Origin: Nonomuraea solani
Lineage (GTDB): Bacteria > Actinomycetota > Actinomycetes > Streptosporangiales > Streptosporangiaceae
NCBI RefSeq assembly: GCF_900108335.1
Contig: NZ_FNVT01000005.1
Span: 186,001 to 250,000 of the forward strand
Length of the DNA: 64,000 bases
Reading direction: 5' to 3'
Made by a program: the position numbers and the translations under genes. Below, in pieces: positions 16,278 to 28,740 of the stretch. Positions within the stretch are counted from its first letter, which is position 1, and each line of letters opens with the position of its first letter. The notes beneath the pieces were generated by a model that did not search any database, was not told where the DNA came from, and was given only the letters and a program-made list of their open reading frames with translations.

Positions 16278-17884
16278 GGTTCGACGGTAGCCGCCTTCCA
16301 GGCGTCCACGACCCCGTGGCCGTAGAAACCGTTACGAGATCGCTCTCCTTCGCAGACGTGCGTCGTGTTCTGGCCGAAGACCTTGTACACGTACTGGCGT
16401 GGCGACGGGCACGCCTTCTGGGTGGTGGTCTTGTAGAGCAGGTCCTCGGTGGTGGCGGGCGCGAGGTCGAGCCCGCCCCTGCCCGGCTTGCCGAAGCGGC
16501 TGATGAGGATCGCGGCGACGCCGGTGGCGTGCGGCGAGGCCATGGAGGTGCCTTCGAGATACTGGTAGTAGGAGCAGGTGCCGCTCGTGCAGTCCTTGAC
16601 GACGTCGGCGCCCTTGGGCTGCCCGGAGGCGTCGATCCGGCCTGCGGCGCGCAGCACGTGCTCGGGCGCGGCGGCCAGGATCGACCGGGTGGCCTTGGTG
16701 CCCTCGCCGTCGAGCACGTCGCCGCCGGGCGCCGACAGGTCGGTCTGCTCCAGCCCGTAGTCGCTGTAGACGGCCTTGCGGCCGGAGGGGCCGAGCGAGG
16801 AGACGGAGATGACCCCGTTCGACTCGGCGGGCACGTTGAGGCAGGTGTTGTCGACCTGGCGCACCTTCTCGTCGCCGCGTGGGTAGCCCGGGCTCAGCTT
16901 GTCGACCTGCGGGCGGCCGAGGTCGGTGGAGCCGTTGCCGAGGGCCGAGATGAGCGTGACGTCCTTCTGGCGGGCGTAGTCGAGCGCGCGCTGCATGCCG
17001 GTGATGACGGCCTGCTGCTCCAGTTGCTGCTTCTTGGTGTCGGAGGAGTTCTTCGGGCAGTTGAACAGCCAGGGGTCGACGAAGTAGCTCATGTTCACGA
17101 CGTCCACGCCGATGTCGGCGGCGTAGGTGAGCGCGTCGAGGCTGGGCTTGAGGAAGAAGAAGCCGGAGTCCTGCCCGGCCCTGAGGTTCAGGATCTGTAC
17201 GCCGGGCGCGACCCCCGCGATGCCGACCCCGTTCACCGGGGAGCCGATCGTGCTGGCCACGTGCGTGCCGTGGCCGTCGTCGTCCACGTCCACGGGGTCC
17301 TTGCAGTCCTTGGCCTCGCAGGGGCCGTCGAGCGTCTCGCCGTACTCGTCCTTGGGCCTGTCGGTGACGAAGTTGCGGCTGAGCTCCCTGTTGAAGTTGG
17401 AGGCCAGGTCGGGGTGCCTGCCGTCCACGCCGGTGTCGATGACGCCGACGAGCACCTGCTTGGTGCCGGGGGCCTTGGCGTGGGCGCGGTCGGCGCCGAT
17501 CATCCGCATGTCCCACTGGTGGCCGGTCAGCGGGTCTCCCGTGCGCTTGGTGAACGACTGCGCGTCGGGGAAGGCGGTCGCACGGCGGGCGGTGGCGTAC
17601 CCGATGCGCCGGTCCTGGGTGACGCCCACGACGGCCCGGTCCGCGCCGACCCGCTCCTCGAACCCGTCGCGCACGCCCATGGCCGTCAGGTAGCCCAGCC
17701 TGGTGTCGCCGGAGACCGTCGTGCCGCCGGCCCGCCGGACGGCCGTCTCGGCTTGGGCCCGCGCTCCCCCGGCGTAGAAGACGAGGTATTCGGCCTGCGG
17801 GGCGGCGCTTTCACGGGTGGGCGAGCAGGCGGCGAGCGACGCCACGACGGTCAGCGCCATCAAGCCCGACCCGACCCGCCGCAT
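16274..17884 (-). CDS. subtilisin-family (S8) serine protease, lipoprotein
   Basis: 536 residues from ATG 17884, which has a strong GGGGGAG site. Signal peptide with lipobox LAAC (Cys20), so a lipid-anchored surface protease. Catalytic triad by motif: Asp150 (VIDTGVD), His205 (DGHGTHVAS) and Ser447 (GTSMASPHA); the oxyanion Asn is probably in ISALGNGS. Residues about 30-110 resemble an inhibitor I9-type propeptide. Several extra Cys in the catalytic domain (CEAKDCKDP, CTSGTCSYY) suggest disulfides. The open frame continues upstream without a signal. Its stop overlaps the DUF2784 start. Substrate unknown. Confidence 0.92.
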   Translation of the reverse strand: MRRVGSGLMALTVVASLAACSPTRESAAPQAEYLVFYAGGARAQAETAVRRAGGTTVSGDTRLGYLTAMGVRDGFEERVGADRAVVGVTQDRRIGYATARRATAFPDAQSFTKRTGDPLTGHQWDMRMIGADRAHAKAPGTKQVLVGVIDTGVDGRHPDLASNFNRELSRNFVTDRPKDEYGETLDGPCEAKDCKDPVDVDDDGHGTHVASTIGSPVNGVGIAGVAPGVQILNLRAGQDSGFFFLKPSLDALTYAADIGVDVVNMSYFVDPWLFNCPKNSSDTKKQQLEQQAVITGMQRALDYARQKDVTLISALGNGSTDLGRPQVDKLSPGYPRGDEKVRQVDNTCLNVPAESNGVISVSSLGPSGRKAVYSDYGLEQTDLSAPGGDVLDGEGTKATRSILAAAPEHVLRAAGRIDASGQPKGADVVKDCTSGTCSYYQYLEGTSMASPHATGVAAILISRFGKPGRGGLDLAPATTEDLLYKTTTQKACPSPRQYVYKVFGQNTTHVCEGERSRNGFYGHGVVDAWKAATVEP

Positions 17885-18000
17885 TTCTCCCCCATCCACC
17901 GAAGTGCCGCAGAACCTGCATCTTCCCGACAGTAATCCGGTGATGCAACTTAGTGGTGAAATTTCGGTCGATGAGTGGCGAAGCGGACGCCCAAGAAAGG

Positions 18001-19065
18001 TCAGCCCCGCGTGAGGTCGATCTCCACGCCGCCCAGCATCACGTGACGCGGCATCGGCCGGGCCAGGAACTCGTGCGGGAAGCCCAGGCCCACCTGGCTG
18101 ACCTCGTTCAGCGCGGCGAGCTGCGCGTCCGTGAAGCGTACGTCCAGCGCCCCCAGGTTGTCCTCCAACTGCCCGAGCGTGCGCGCCCCGACGATGGGCG
18201 CCGTGACCCCGGGGTTGAGCAGCGTCCATGCCAGCGCGACCTGCGACGGCGGGCGGTCCATCTCGGCGGCGACCCGCTTGACCACGTCGGCGATGTCCAG
18301 CGCCCGTACGGTGAGCGAGCCGTTGGCCGCCGCGACGTTCTTGCGCGAGCCCGCGGGACTCGCCGAGACCTCCCCTTCGAGGTCGGCACGGCTGTACTTG
18401 CCGGTCAGCACGCCGCTGGCGAGGGGCGACCAGGGGATGACCCCGAGGCCCAGCTCCCGTGCCATCGGGATGAGATCGCGCTCCACGGTCCGCTCGACCA
18501 GGCTGTACTCGATCTGCAGGGCGATGAGCGGCGTCCATCCGCGCAGGTCGGCGATGGCCTGCATGCGGGCGACCTGCCAGGCGGGCGTGTCGGAGATGCC
18601 GACGTACAGCACCTTGCCCATCCTGACCAGGTCGTCCATCGCGCGCAGGATCTCCTCCACGGGGGTGGTGAAGTCCCAGGCGTGCAGGTAGAGCAGGTCG
18701 AGGTGGTCGGTGTTCAGGCGGCGCAGGCTGGCCTCGACCGACTGGACCATGCTCTTGCGGTGGTTGCCGCCGGAGTTCGGGTCGCCCTGGCGCCTGGCCA
18801 TCGTGTACTTGGTGGCCAGCACGAGCCGCTCCCGCCGGCCGGTCGCGAACTCGCCGACCATCGTCTCGGCGGTGCCCTCGGTGTACTGGCTGGCGGTGTC
18901 GATGAAGTTGCCGCCGCGGTCGACGTACGTGTCGAAGATCCGGCGAGACTCGTCCTTGTCCGAGCCCCAGCCCCAGTCGGTCCCGAACGTCATCGTGCCC
19001 AGGGACAGCGGCGAGACCCGCAGCCCCGAACGGCCCAGCAGGCGGTAGGTGTCAAGAGTCGTCAT
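18001..19065 (-). CDS. aldo/keto reductase
   Basis: 354-residue NADPH-dependent oxidoreductase, TIM-barrel AKR family. Likely tetrad residues are visible as the Asp in NFIDTA, Tyr in SQYTEG, Lys in LATKYTM and His in LLYLHAWD. The C-terminal cofactor segment reads PIVGARTLGQLEDNL. Start ATG 19065 with GAGG upstream. Divergent from a MmyB-type regulator 88 bases away, a common pairing in actinomycetes. Substrate unknown; the family reduces aldehydes and ketones. Confidence 0.92.
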   Translation of the reverse strand: MTTLDTYRLLGRSGLRVSPLSLGTMTFGTDWGWGSDKDESRRIFDTYVDRGGNFIDTASQYTEGTAETMVGEFATGRRERLVLATKYTMARRQGDPNSGGNHRKSMVQSVEASLRRLNTDHLDLLYLHAWDFTTPVEEILRAMDDLVRMGKVLYVGISDTPAWQVARMQAIADLRGWTPLIALQIEYSLVERTVERDLIPMARELGLGVIPWSPLASGVLTGKYSRADLEGEVSASPAGSRKNVAAANGSLTVRALDIADVVKRVAAEMDRPPSQVALAWTLLNPGVTAPIVGARTLGQLEDNLGALDVRFTDAQLAALNEVSQVGLGFPHEFLARPMPRHVMLGGVEIDLTRG

Positions 19066-19153
19066 GACCTCAAGGTTGCTCCGCCCGGGTGACGGGGGTA
19101 AGGGAAGGCTCTTCCTGGGATCGGCCGTCCCAGGCAGGCCTAGAATCGAGGGG

Positions 19154-19981
19154 ATGAGCGCCGCCGACCGGACCCGTGAGCTCGCCGTCTTCCTGCGCAC
19201 CCGCCGCGAGCGGCTCGATCCCGGCTCCGTCGAGCTGCCCGCCCGCCGCGCCCACCGCCGCACTCCCGGCCTGCGCCGCGAGGAGGTCGCCGAGCTGGCC
19301 GGCGTCAGCGTCGACTACGTGATCCGCCTGGAGCAGGGGCGCGGGCTGCGGCCTTCGCCCGAGGTGCTGGAGGCGCTGGCCGGCGCGCTGCGGCTGAGCG
19401 AGGACGAGCGGGCCTACCTGTTCGACCTGGCCCAGCAGCGCCCGACCCGGCAGGCGGCCGCCGACGACGAGGCCGGGCCGCTGTCCAGGCTCGTGCTGGA
19501 CCTGTCGCCGCTGCCCGCCATGCTGGTCAACCACCGCTTCGACATCCTGGCCTGGAACCCGGAGATGGCGGGCCTGATGCTCGACTTCGGCACGCTGCCG
19601 CCGGAGCAGCGCAACAGCCTGTGGTTGTGCATGCTGCACCCGGGGCTGCGCGGCTTCTTCCTCGACCGCGAGCGCGCGCTGCGCGAGGGCATCGCCGACC
19701 TGCGGGCCTCGTGGGCGGCCCATCCGGACGACAAGGCGCTGGCGCAGCTGGTCGACGAGCTGACGTCGGGCAGCGAGGAGTGCGCCCGGCTGTGGGCGCT
19801 GCGCGACGTCAGGGTCAACGCCAGGGGCCGCAAGCGGCTCAGGCACGCCACGGAGGGGCCGCTGACCGTCGAATACGAGGTCCTGGCCCCGCTCCAGGCG
19901 CCGGGCCAGCGCCTGATCGTCTACCGCGCCGCCGACCCGGCCTCCCAGCGCGCCCTCGACGCCATCGCCCGCGACTGCTGA
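19154..19981 (+). CDS. helix-turn-helix regulator, MmyB-like
   Basis: 275 residues from ATG 19154 (GAGGGG site); longer in-frame starts lie in the intergenic region and add no family sequence. Residues about 25-85 are an XRE-type HTH (RRAHRRTPGLRREEVAELAG, VSVDYVIRLEQGRG). Residues about 110-265 are the MmyB-like ligand-binding domain, related to PAS folds (PLPAMLVNHRFDILAWNPEM). Such regulators commonly control a divergent oxidoreductase gene, here the aldo/keto reductase. Confidence 0.9.
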   Translation: MSAADRTRELAVFLRTRRERLDPGSVELPARRAHRRTPGLRREEVAELAGVSVDYVIRLEQGRGLRPSPEVLEALAGALRLSEDERAYLFDLAQQRPTRQAAADDEAGPLSRLVLDLSPLPAMLVNHRFDILAWNPEMAGLMLDFGTLPPEQRNSLWLCMLHPGLRGFFLDRERALREGIADLRASWAAHPDDKALAQLVDELTSGSEECARLWALRDVRVNARGRKRLRHATEGPLTVEYEVLAPLQAPGQRLIVYRAADPASQRALDAIARDC

Positions 19982-19989
19982 AATCCGGA

Positions 19990-20018
19990 AGAGCCCGGCC
20001 TGTGACGGCCGGGCTCTT
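19990..20018. terminator. bidirectional terminator between the regulator gene and gltD
   Basis: AGAGCCCGGCC (19990-20000) pairs perfectly with GGCCGGGCTCT (20007-20017) around a 6-base loop. It sits in the 44-base gap between convergent genes. The T tract is short on both sides. Confidence 0.75.
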
Positions 20019-20025
20019 GCGTGTG

Positions 20026-21504
20026 TCAGACCAGCGGTCGCGCGGTCGGCAGGATCGGGTACGGCAGCGCCGTGTCCCCGGTCAGGAACCGGTCCACGCC
20101 CGAGGCGGCGGCCCGCCCCTCGGCGATGGCCCACACGATGAGCGACTGACCGCGTCCCATGTCACCGGCGACGAAGACGCCGTCCACCTTGGACATGTAC
20201 GTCTTGTCGCGCGCCACGTTGCCCCTGGCGTCGTAGAAGCCGTCGCCGGCCTCCGAGGCCAGGTCCTGCAGCAGCGCCCCCTTCTCCGGGCCGGTGAAGC
20301 CCATCGACAGGGTGACCAGCTCGGCCGGGATCTCCCGCTCGGTGCCCGGGATCGGCTTGAACCCGGCCTGCGGCCCCTCGACCTCGACCAGCCGCAGCGC
20401 GCGCACGTTGCCGTCAGCGTCGGCGGCGAACTCGGTGGTGGAGACCGCGTAGACGCGCTCTCCCCCGCCGTCGGCCAGCTCCTCGTGGGCGCTCTCCATC
20501 TTGAACAGCATGGGGAACGTCGGCCACGGCTGGCTGCCGGGCCTGCTGCCGGGCGGCTTCGGCATGATCTCGAGCTGGGTGACGGACTTGGCGCCCTGCC
20601 TGATCGCCGTACCGATGCAGTCGGCGCCGGTGTCGCCGCCGCCGATCACCACCACGTGCTTGCCCTCGGCCGAGATCGGCGGCTGGTCGTAGTCGCCCTC
20701 CTGGACCTTGTTGGACAGCGGCAGGTATTCCATGGCCTGGTAGACGCCCTTGAGCTCCCGCCCGGTCACCGGCAGGTCGCGCCACTGGGTGGCGCCGCCG
20801 GACAGCACCACGGCGTCGAACTCCGCGCGGAGCTCGGCGGCCGTGATGTCGACGCCGACGTTGACGCCGGTGCGGAACTCGGTGCCCTCGGCCCGCATCT
20901 GCTCCAGGCGCCGCTCGATGTGGCGCTTCTCCATCTTGAACTCGGGGATGCCGTAGCGCAGCAGCCCGCCGATGCGGTCGGCGCGCTCGAACACCACCAC
21001 GTCGTGCCCGGCCCTGGTGAGCTGCTGGGCGGCGGCGAGCCCGGCGGGGCCCGAGCCGACGACCGCGACCTTCTTACCGGTCTTGACCTCCGGGGGCCGC
21101 GGGGTCACCCAGCCCTCGGCGAACGCGCGGTCGATGATCTCGACCTCGACCCGCTTGATCGCCACCGGGTCGGAGTTGATGCCGAGCACGCACGCCGCCT
21201 CGCACGGAGCCGGGCAGAGCCTGCCGGTGAACTCCGGGAAGTTGTTCGTCGCGTGCAGCCGCTCGATCGCCTCGCGCCAGTCGGTGCGGAAGACGAGGTC
21301 GTTCCACTCCGGGATGAGGTTGCCCAGCGGGCAGCCGTTGTGGCAGAACGGGATGCCGCAGTCCATGCAGCGGGCCGCCTGCTTGGTCAGCTTCTCCTGG
21401 GAGAAGTCCTGGTAGACCTCGCGCCAGTCGCTGATGCGGACGTCCACGGGGCGGCGCGCCGGCAGCTCCCGGTCGTGCGTGAGAAAACCCTTCGGGTCAG
21501 CCAT
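20026..21504 (-). CDS. gltD: glutamate synthase (NADPH) small subunit
   Basis: 492 residues. Supplies electrons from NADPH to the large subunit for glutamate formation from 2-oxoglutarate and glutamine. The N-terminal Cys clusters for iron-sulfur centres are RCMDCGIPFCHNGCP and LCPAPCEAAC. The FAD site is VVGSGPAGLAAAQQL and the NADPH site VIGGGDTGADCIGTA. Start ATG 21504 with a GGAGG-like site 14 bases after the gltB stop. Second gene of gltBD. Confidence 0.96.
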   Translation of the reverse strand: MADPKGFLTHDRELPARRPVDVRISDWREVYQDFSQEKLTKQAARCMDCGIPFCHNGCPLGNLIPEWNDLVFRTDWREAIERLHATNNFPEFTGRLCPAPCEAACVLGINSDPVAIKRVEVEIIDRAFAEGWVTPRPPEVKTGKKVAVVGSGPAGLAAAQQLTRAGHDVVVFERADRIGGLLRYGIPEFKMEKRHIERRLEQMRAEGTEFRTGVNVGVDITAAELRAEFDAVVLSGGATQWRDLPVTGRELKGVYQAMEYLPLSNKVQEGDYDQPPISAEGKHVVVIGGGDTGADCIGTAIRQGAKSVTQLEIMPKPPGSRPGSQPWPTFPMLFKMESAHEELADGGGERVYAVSTTEFAADADGNVRALRLVEVEGPQAGFKPIPGTEREIPAELVTLSMGFTGPEKGALLQDLASEAGDGFYDARGNVARDKTYMSKVDGVFVAGDMGRGQSLIVWAIAEGRAAASGVDRFLTGDTALPYPILPTARPLV

Positions 21505-21518
21505 TCGGTACGCCTCCC

Positions 21519-26024
<4,506 letters not shown>

Positions 26025-26283
26025 TGAATCCCTCCCGTCGTCTTCGTCTGTCTGAACTGCGCTACAGGCGGGGACGACGTTGGCCCTGCTGCATATCGTG
26101 GGTAGAGGTTACCCCACCGTGCCGGAATGGTGCCCGCCAGGTCCGCATTGCGAACATTTCCCCCGGTCTCGGCATCCGAACTCTCTATCCCAAACCCCGG
26201 ACGTGGCCGCCGAAATTCCCGATGTGACCACCGGAATGCGGCACGGGGAGCGATACCCGCGGGACCCTCGATAGGGTTCGCCC

Positions 26284-27831
26284 ATGGATCGTGACGGGGT
26301 GGAACGGCTGCTCACCGAGGCCGGGGCCGACAGCAGGCGGTTGCGGCACGCGCTGACCCTGCTGTGCGACGGGCAGTGGTGGGCCCTGGCCGATCTGGTG
26401 AGGGAGACCGCCACGTCCCGGCGTACCATCGAGGCGCTACTCCGCGAGCTTCCCCTGGAGCGCAAAGGGGAGAGATTCCGGGTGCCGCTCATCGACACCC
26501 CCGCCTTCCAGGACCTGTTCGCGCTGGCACCGCCGCCCGAAGACCCGGTCGGCCACCTGGTCCCCCACTATTCCGCCGTCCTGGAGCGCCTCACCGCGCT
26601 CGTCGCCGGCGCGCCGCGCGCCCGCCACGTGCTCGACCACGTCTCGGCCACGCCGGAGACCGTGCTGCGGCGGGCGCTGCTGCTCGGCGCCCGGTTCTGG
26701 CTGCCCGGCGCGCGCCTGCTGTGCGTGGGCGACCACGATCTGACCTCGCTGGCCGTCAAGCTCGTCCATCCCGAGACCGACGTCACGGTCGTCGACATCG
26801 ACGAGCGCATCCTGGCCTACATCGACGAGCAGGGGCTGGGCGTGCGCACCCGCTGGGCGGACCTGCGGCTGGGGCTGCCCACCTCGGCGCGGGAGCACGA
26901 CCTGGCGATCACGGATCCGCCGTACACGCCGGAGGGGGTGGGGCTGTTCGTGGCGCGGGCCGTGGAGGGGCTGAAGGACGAGGGGCGGGTTTTGCTGGCG
27001 TACGGGGCCAGTGAGCGTACGCCGATGCTGGCCCTGAAGGTGCAGCAGGCGCTGGCCGACCTCAACCTCGCGTACGAGGCCATTCACCCCGACTTCAACC
27101 GCTACTTCGGCGCGGAGGCCATCGGCTCGGCCGCCGACCTGTACGTTCTGCGCCCCACCACCAAGACACGCCCGGCCGTGACGTCCCGGCTGAGCCGTCA
27201 GGCGACCGCCATCTACACCCAGGGCCCGCAGTCCGTCGAAAGCACGCCTTCGGCTCCCAGCGGGGCTCTTGGGGCTCTTGGGGGTTTCGAGGCCGGCCTG
27301 CTGGTGGGCGACTGGCCCAAGGAGCTCACCCAGCCCCGGGCGCGGCTCTCGACGTGGCTGGCCAAACCGCACGCCGCCGCCCCCGACCGGGTCGCCGTGT
27401 CCCTGCCGCCCGGCCTTTCCGCCACGCTCCCCCGCGTCCTGCTGGCCACCCGCGCTTCACACGTCCGCGTCCATGTCGCCGACGCCCTGCCGGGGCTGCC
27501 CGAGGTGCTGTCCACCGTCTACTCGCTCACCGAGGCCGAGGGTGTGCTGGACGCCGTACGCCTGCCCCAGCCGGACGGCGACGCGGCCGTCGTCCTGCGC
27601 AGGATCCTGGACAACGGGCACGCCAAGCTGGCCAACACGTGGCGGGAGGCCCTCATCGCGGTGGCCCGCAACCAGGGCACGGCCCTGACCAAGAACGAGG
27701 CCCGCACACTGATCCGCGAGGCCGCCCCCTGGTCTGACGACGTGACCCCCCTGGATGCCTCCCTCCACCACCTGTCGGCTCTTCCCGCGGCCGTCACCAC
27801 CACGGTCTCCGCCCTGACCACAACCACCTGA
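26284..27831 (+). CDS. BpsA-family (bis-aminopropylspermidine synthase-like) protein
   Basis: 515 residues. Residues 1-70 look like a winged helix (RHALTLLCDGQWWALADLVR). Residues about 110-290 match the catalytic domain of archaeal branched-chain polyamine synthase (PF01861 as I recall it): GDHDLTS at 149-155 (GD-x-D site), VVDIDERILAYI, and DPPYT at 211-215 before GVGLFVARAVEGLK. Family proteins are about 350 residues; here about 200 extra C-terminal residues form an uncharacterised region. Possible roles are aminopropyl transfer to polyamines or a related methyltransferase-like reaction. A monocistronic gene, divergent from gltB, with which it shares a 259-base upstream region. Confidence 0.75.
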   Translation: MDRDGVERLLTEAGADSRRLRHALTLLCDGQWWALADLVRETATSRRTIEALLRELPLERKGERFRVPLIDTPAFQDLFALAPPPEDPVGHLVPHYSAVLERLTALVAGAPRARHVLDHVSATPETVLRRALLLGARFWLPGARLLCVGDHDLTSLAVKLVHPETDVTVVDIDERILAYIDEQGLGVRTRWADLRLGLPTSAREHDLAITDPPYTPEGVGLFVARAVEGLKDEGRVLLAYGASERTPMLALKVQQALADLNLAYEAIHPDFNRYFGAEAIGSAADLYVLRPTTKTRPAVTSRLSRQATAIYTQGPQSVESTPSAPSGALGALGGFEAGLLVGDWPKELTQPRARLSTWLAKPHAAAPDRVAVSLPPGLSATLPRVLLATRASHVRVHVADALPGLPEVLSTVYSLTEAEGVLDAVRLPQPDGDAAVVLRRILDNGHAKLANTWREALIAVARNQGTALTKNEARTLIREAAPWSDDVTPLDASLHHLSALPAAVTTTVSALTTTT

Positions 27832-27939
27832 CACCTTCACCGCAGCTACAGGGCACCGACACCGGGGTACCTCAAGCCCGTCGGCGAGGCGCGGCCGGAG
27901 CCGGGGGCCGGGCATCAGCCAGGCGCCTTCAGGACAGGC

Positions 27940-28051
27940 GCTGAGCCTGGGTCGGCCAGGCAGCCTCCAGGGGACCACTGCGCCGAGCCTGGTCAGCCAG
28001 GCGGCCCTTAAGCCCCTGGAGCAGGTGCTGAGCCTGGTCGGTCAGGCGGCC
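27940..28051. repeat. three tandem palindromic repeats between convergent genes
   Basis: Three 25-26-base copies (27940-27965, 27982-28006, 28027-28051) spaced 42-45 bases apart, each centred on GCCTGG, 4-5 bases, CCAGGC (the last copy TCAGGC). Each can form a 6-bp hairpin. They lie in the 255-base gap between the ends of the BpsA-like gene and the minus-strand membrane-protein gene, and may terminate both transcripts. Confidence 0.7.
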
Positions 28052-28086
28052 GCTGAGGACCCGTGCCCCGTCAGCCAGGTCGCCAG

Positions 28087-28740
28087 TCAGGTGGCTGCGA
28101 CGATCCGGCTCTGGACCACTCGCCCGAGGCCGTCGAGCGCCACGAGGGCGGTGGTCAGGTCCGGCGCCTTCTGCTGCACGGGGGCCGTCGCGCCGGCCCA
28201 GCTCACCGTCACGTAGTGGCCCATCGCACGAACCTGGGCACTGCTCCCGGCGGCCTCGAACACGACGTCCTGCTGTCGTACGAACCCGTCCTTGCCCAGC
28301 GCCGACACCAGCGCGTCGGCCGCGCGCCCGTCGCCGAGGTTGAAGATGACGAACTGCCCCGCCATCGCCCCGCCCTTGTACGAGGCCCGCAGCGCCTGCG
28401 TGCAACCCGCCGCCGAGACGCCCCAGAGGACCTCGTCGCAGTCGGTGTACGCCTGGCTGCCCGCCAGGGTCATCCCGCCCAGGTTCTGGGTGGCCGGGGT
28501 GAAGACCTCTTGGAGGGTCAGCGGGGCGGCGTCGTTCTGACGGCTGTCGATGGCCGCGTAGAAGGCGGAGGTGGGCTCGGCGCGGAGGGTGGCCGGGCGG
28601 GGAGGGTCAGGCCACAGGAACCACCAGCCGGCGACGGCGAGGACCACCACGACGGCCACGATGGAGATGAGCAGACGGCGCGACTTCGGACGCGCGTCGT
28701 CGTCTCCTGTGCTCTCGACCGTGTCGGTACGGGAGGACAT
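28087..28740 (-). CDS. single-pass membrane protein, short paralogue of the upstream protein
   Basis: 217 residues. Short basic cytoplasmic N-terminus, one membrane segment at about 23-45 (LLISIVAVVVVLAVAGWWFL), then an outer domain of about 170 residues. The outer domain shares a pattern with the C-terminus of the neighbouring 965-residue protein: a Cys before VLWG, GCTQALR, QFVIFNLGDG and GHYVTVSWAG, including two conserved Cys likely to form a disulfide. I do not recognise the family. The start overlaps the upstream stop (ATGA). Last gene of the lgt cluster. Confidence 0.82.
   Translation of the reverse strand: MSSRTDTVESTGDDDARPKSRRLLISIVAVVVVLAVAGWWFLWPDPPRPATLRAEPTSAFYAAIDSRQNDAAPLTLQEVFTPATQNLGGMTLAGSQAYTDCDEVLWGVSAAGCTQALRASYKGGAMAGQFVIFNLGDGRAADALVSALGKDGFVRQQDVVFEAAGSSAQVRAMGHYVTVSWAGATAPVQQKAPDLTTALVALDGLGRVVQSRIVAAT

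Noticed and set aside
26025-26283. A glutamine riboswitch ahead of gltB
   Set aside because: The leader does not show the conserved bases of known glutamine riboswitches. Only a short GGTA-N5-TACC hairpin is visible.
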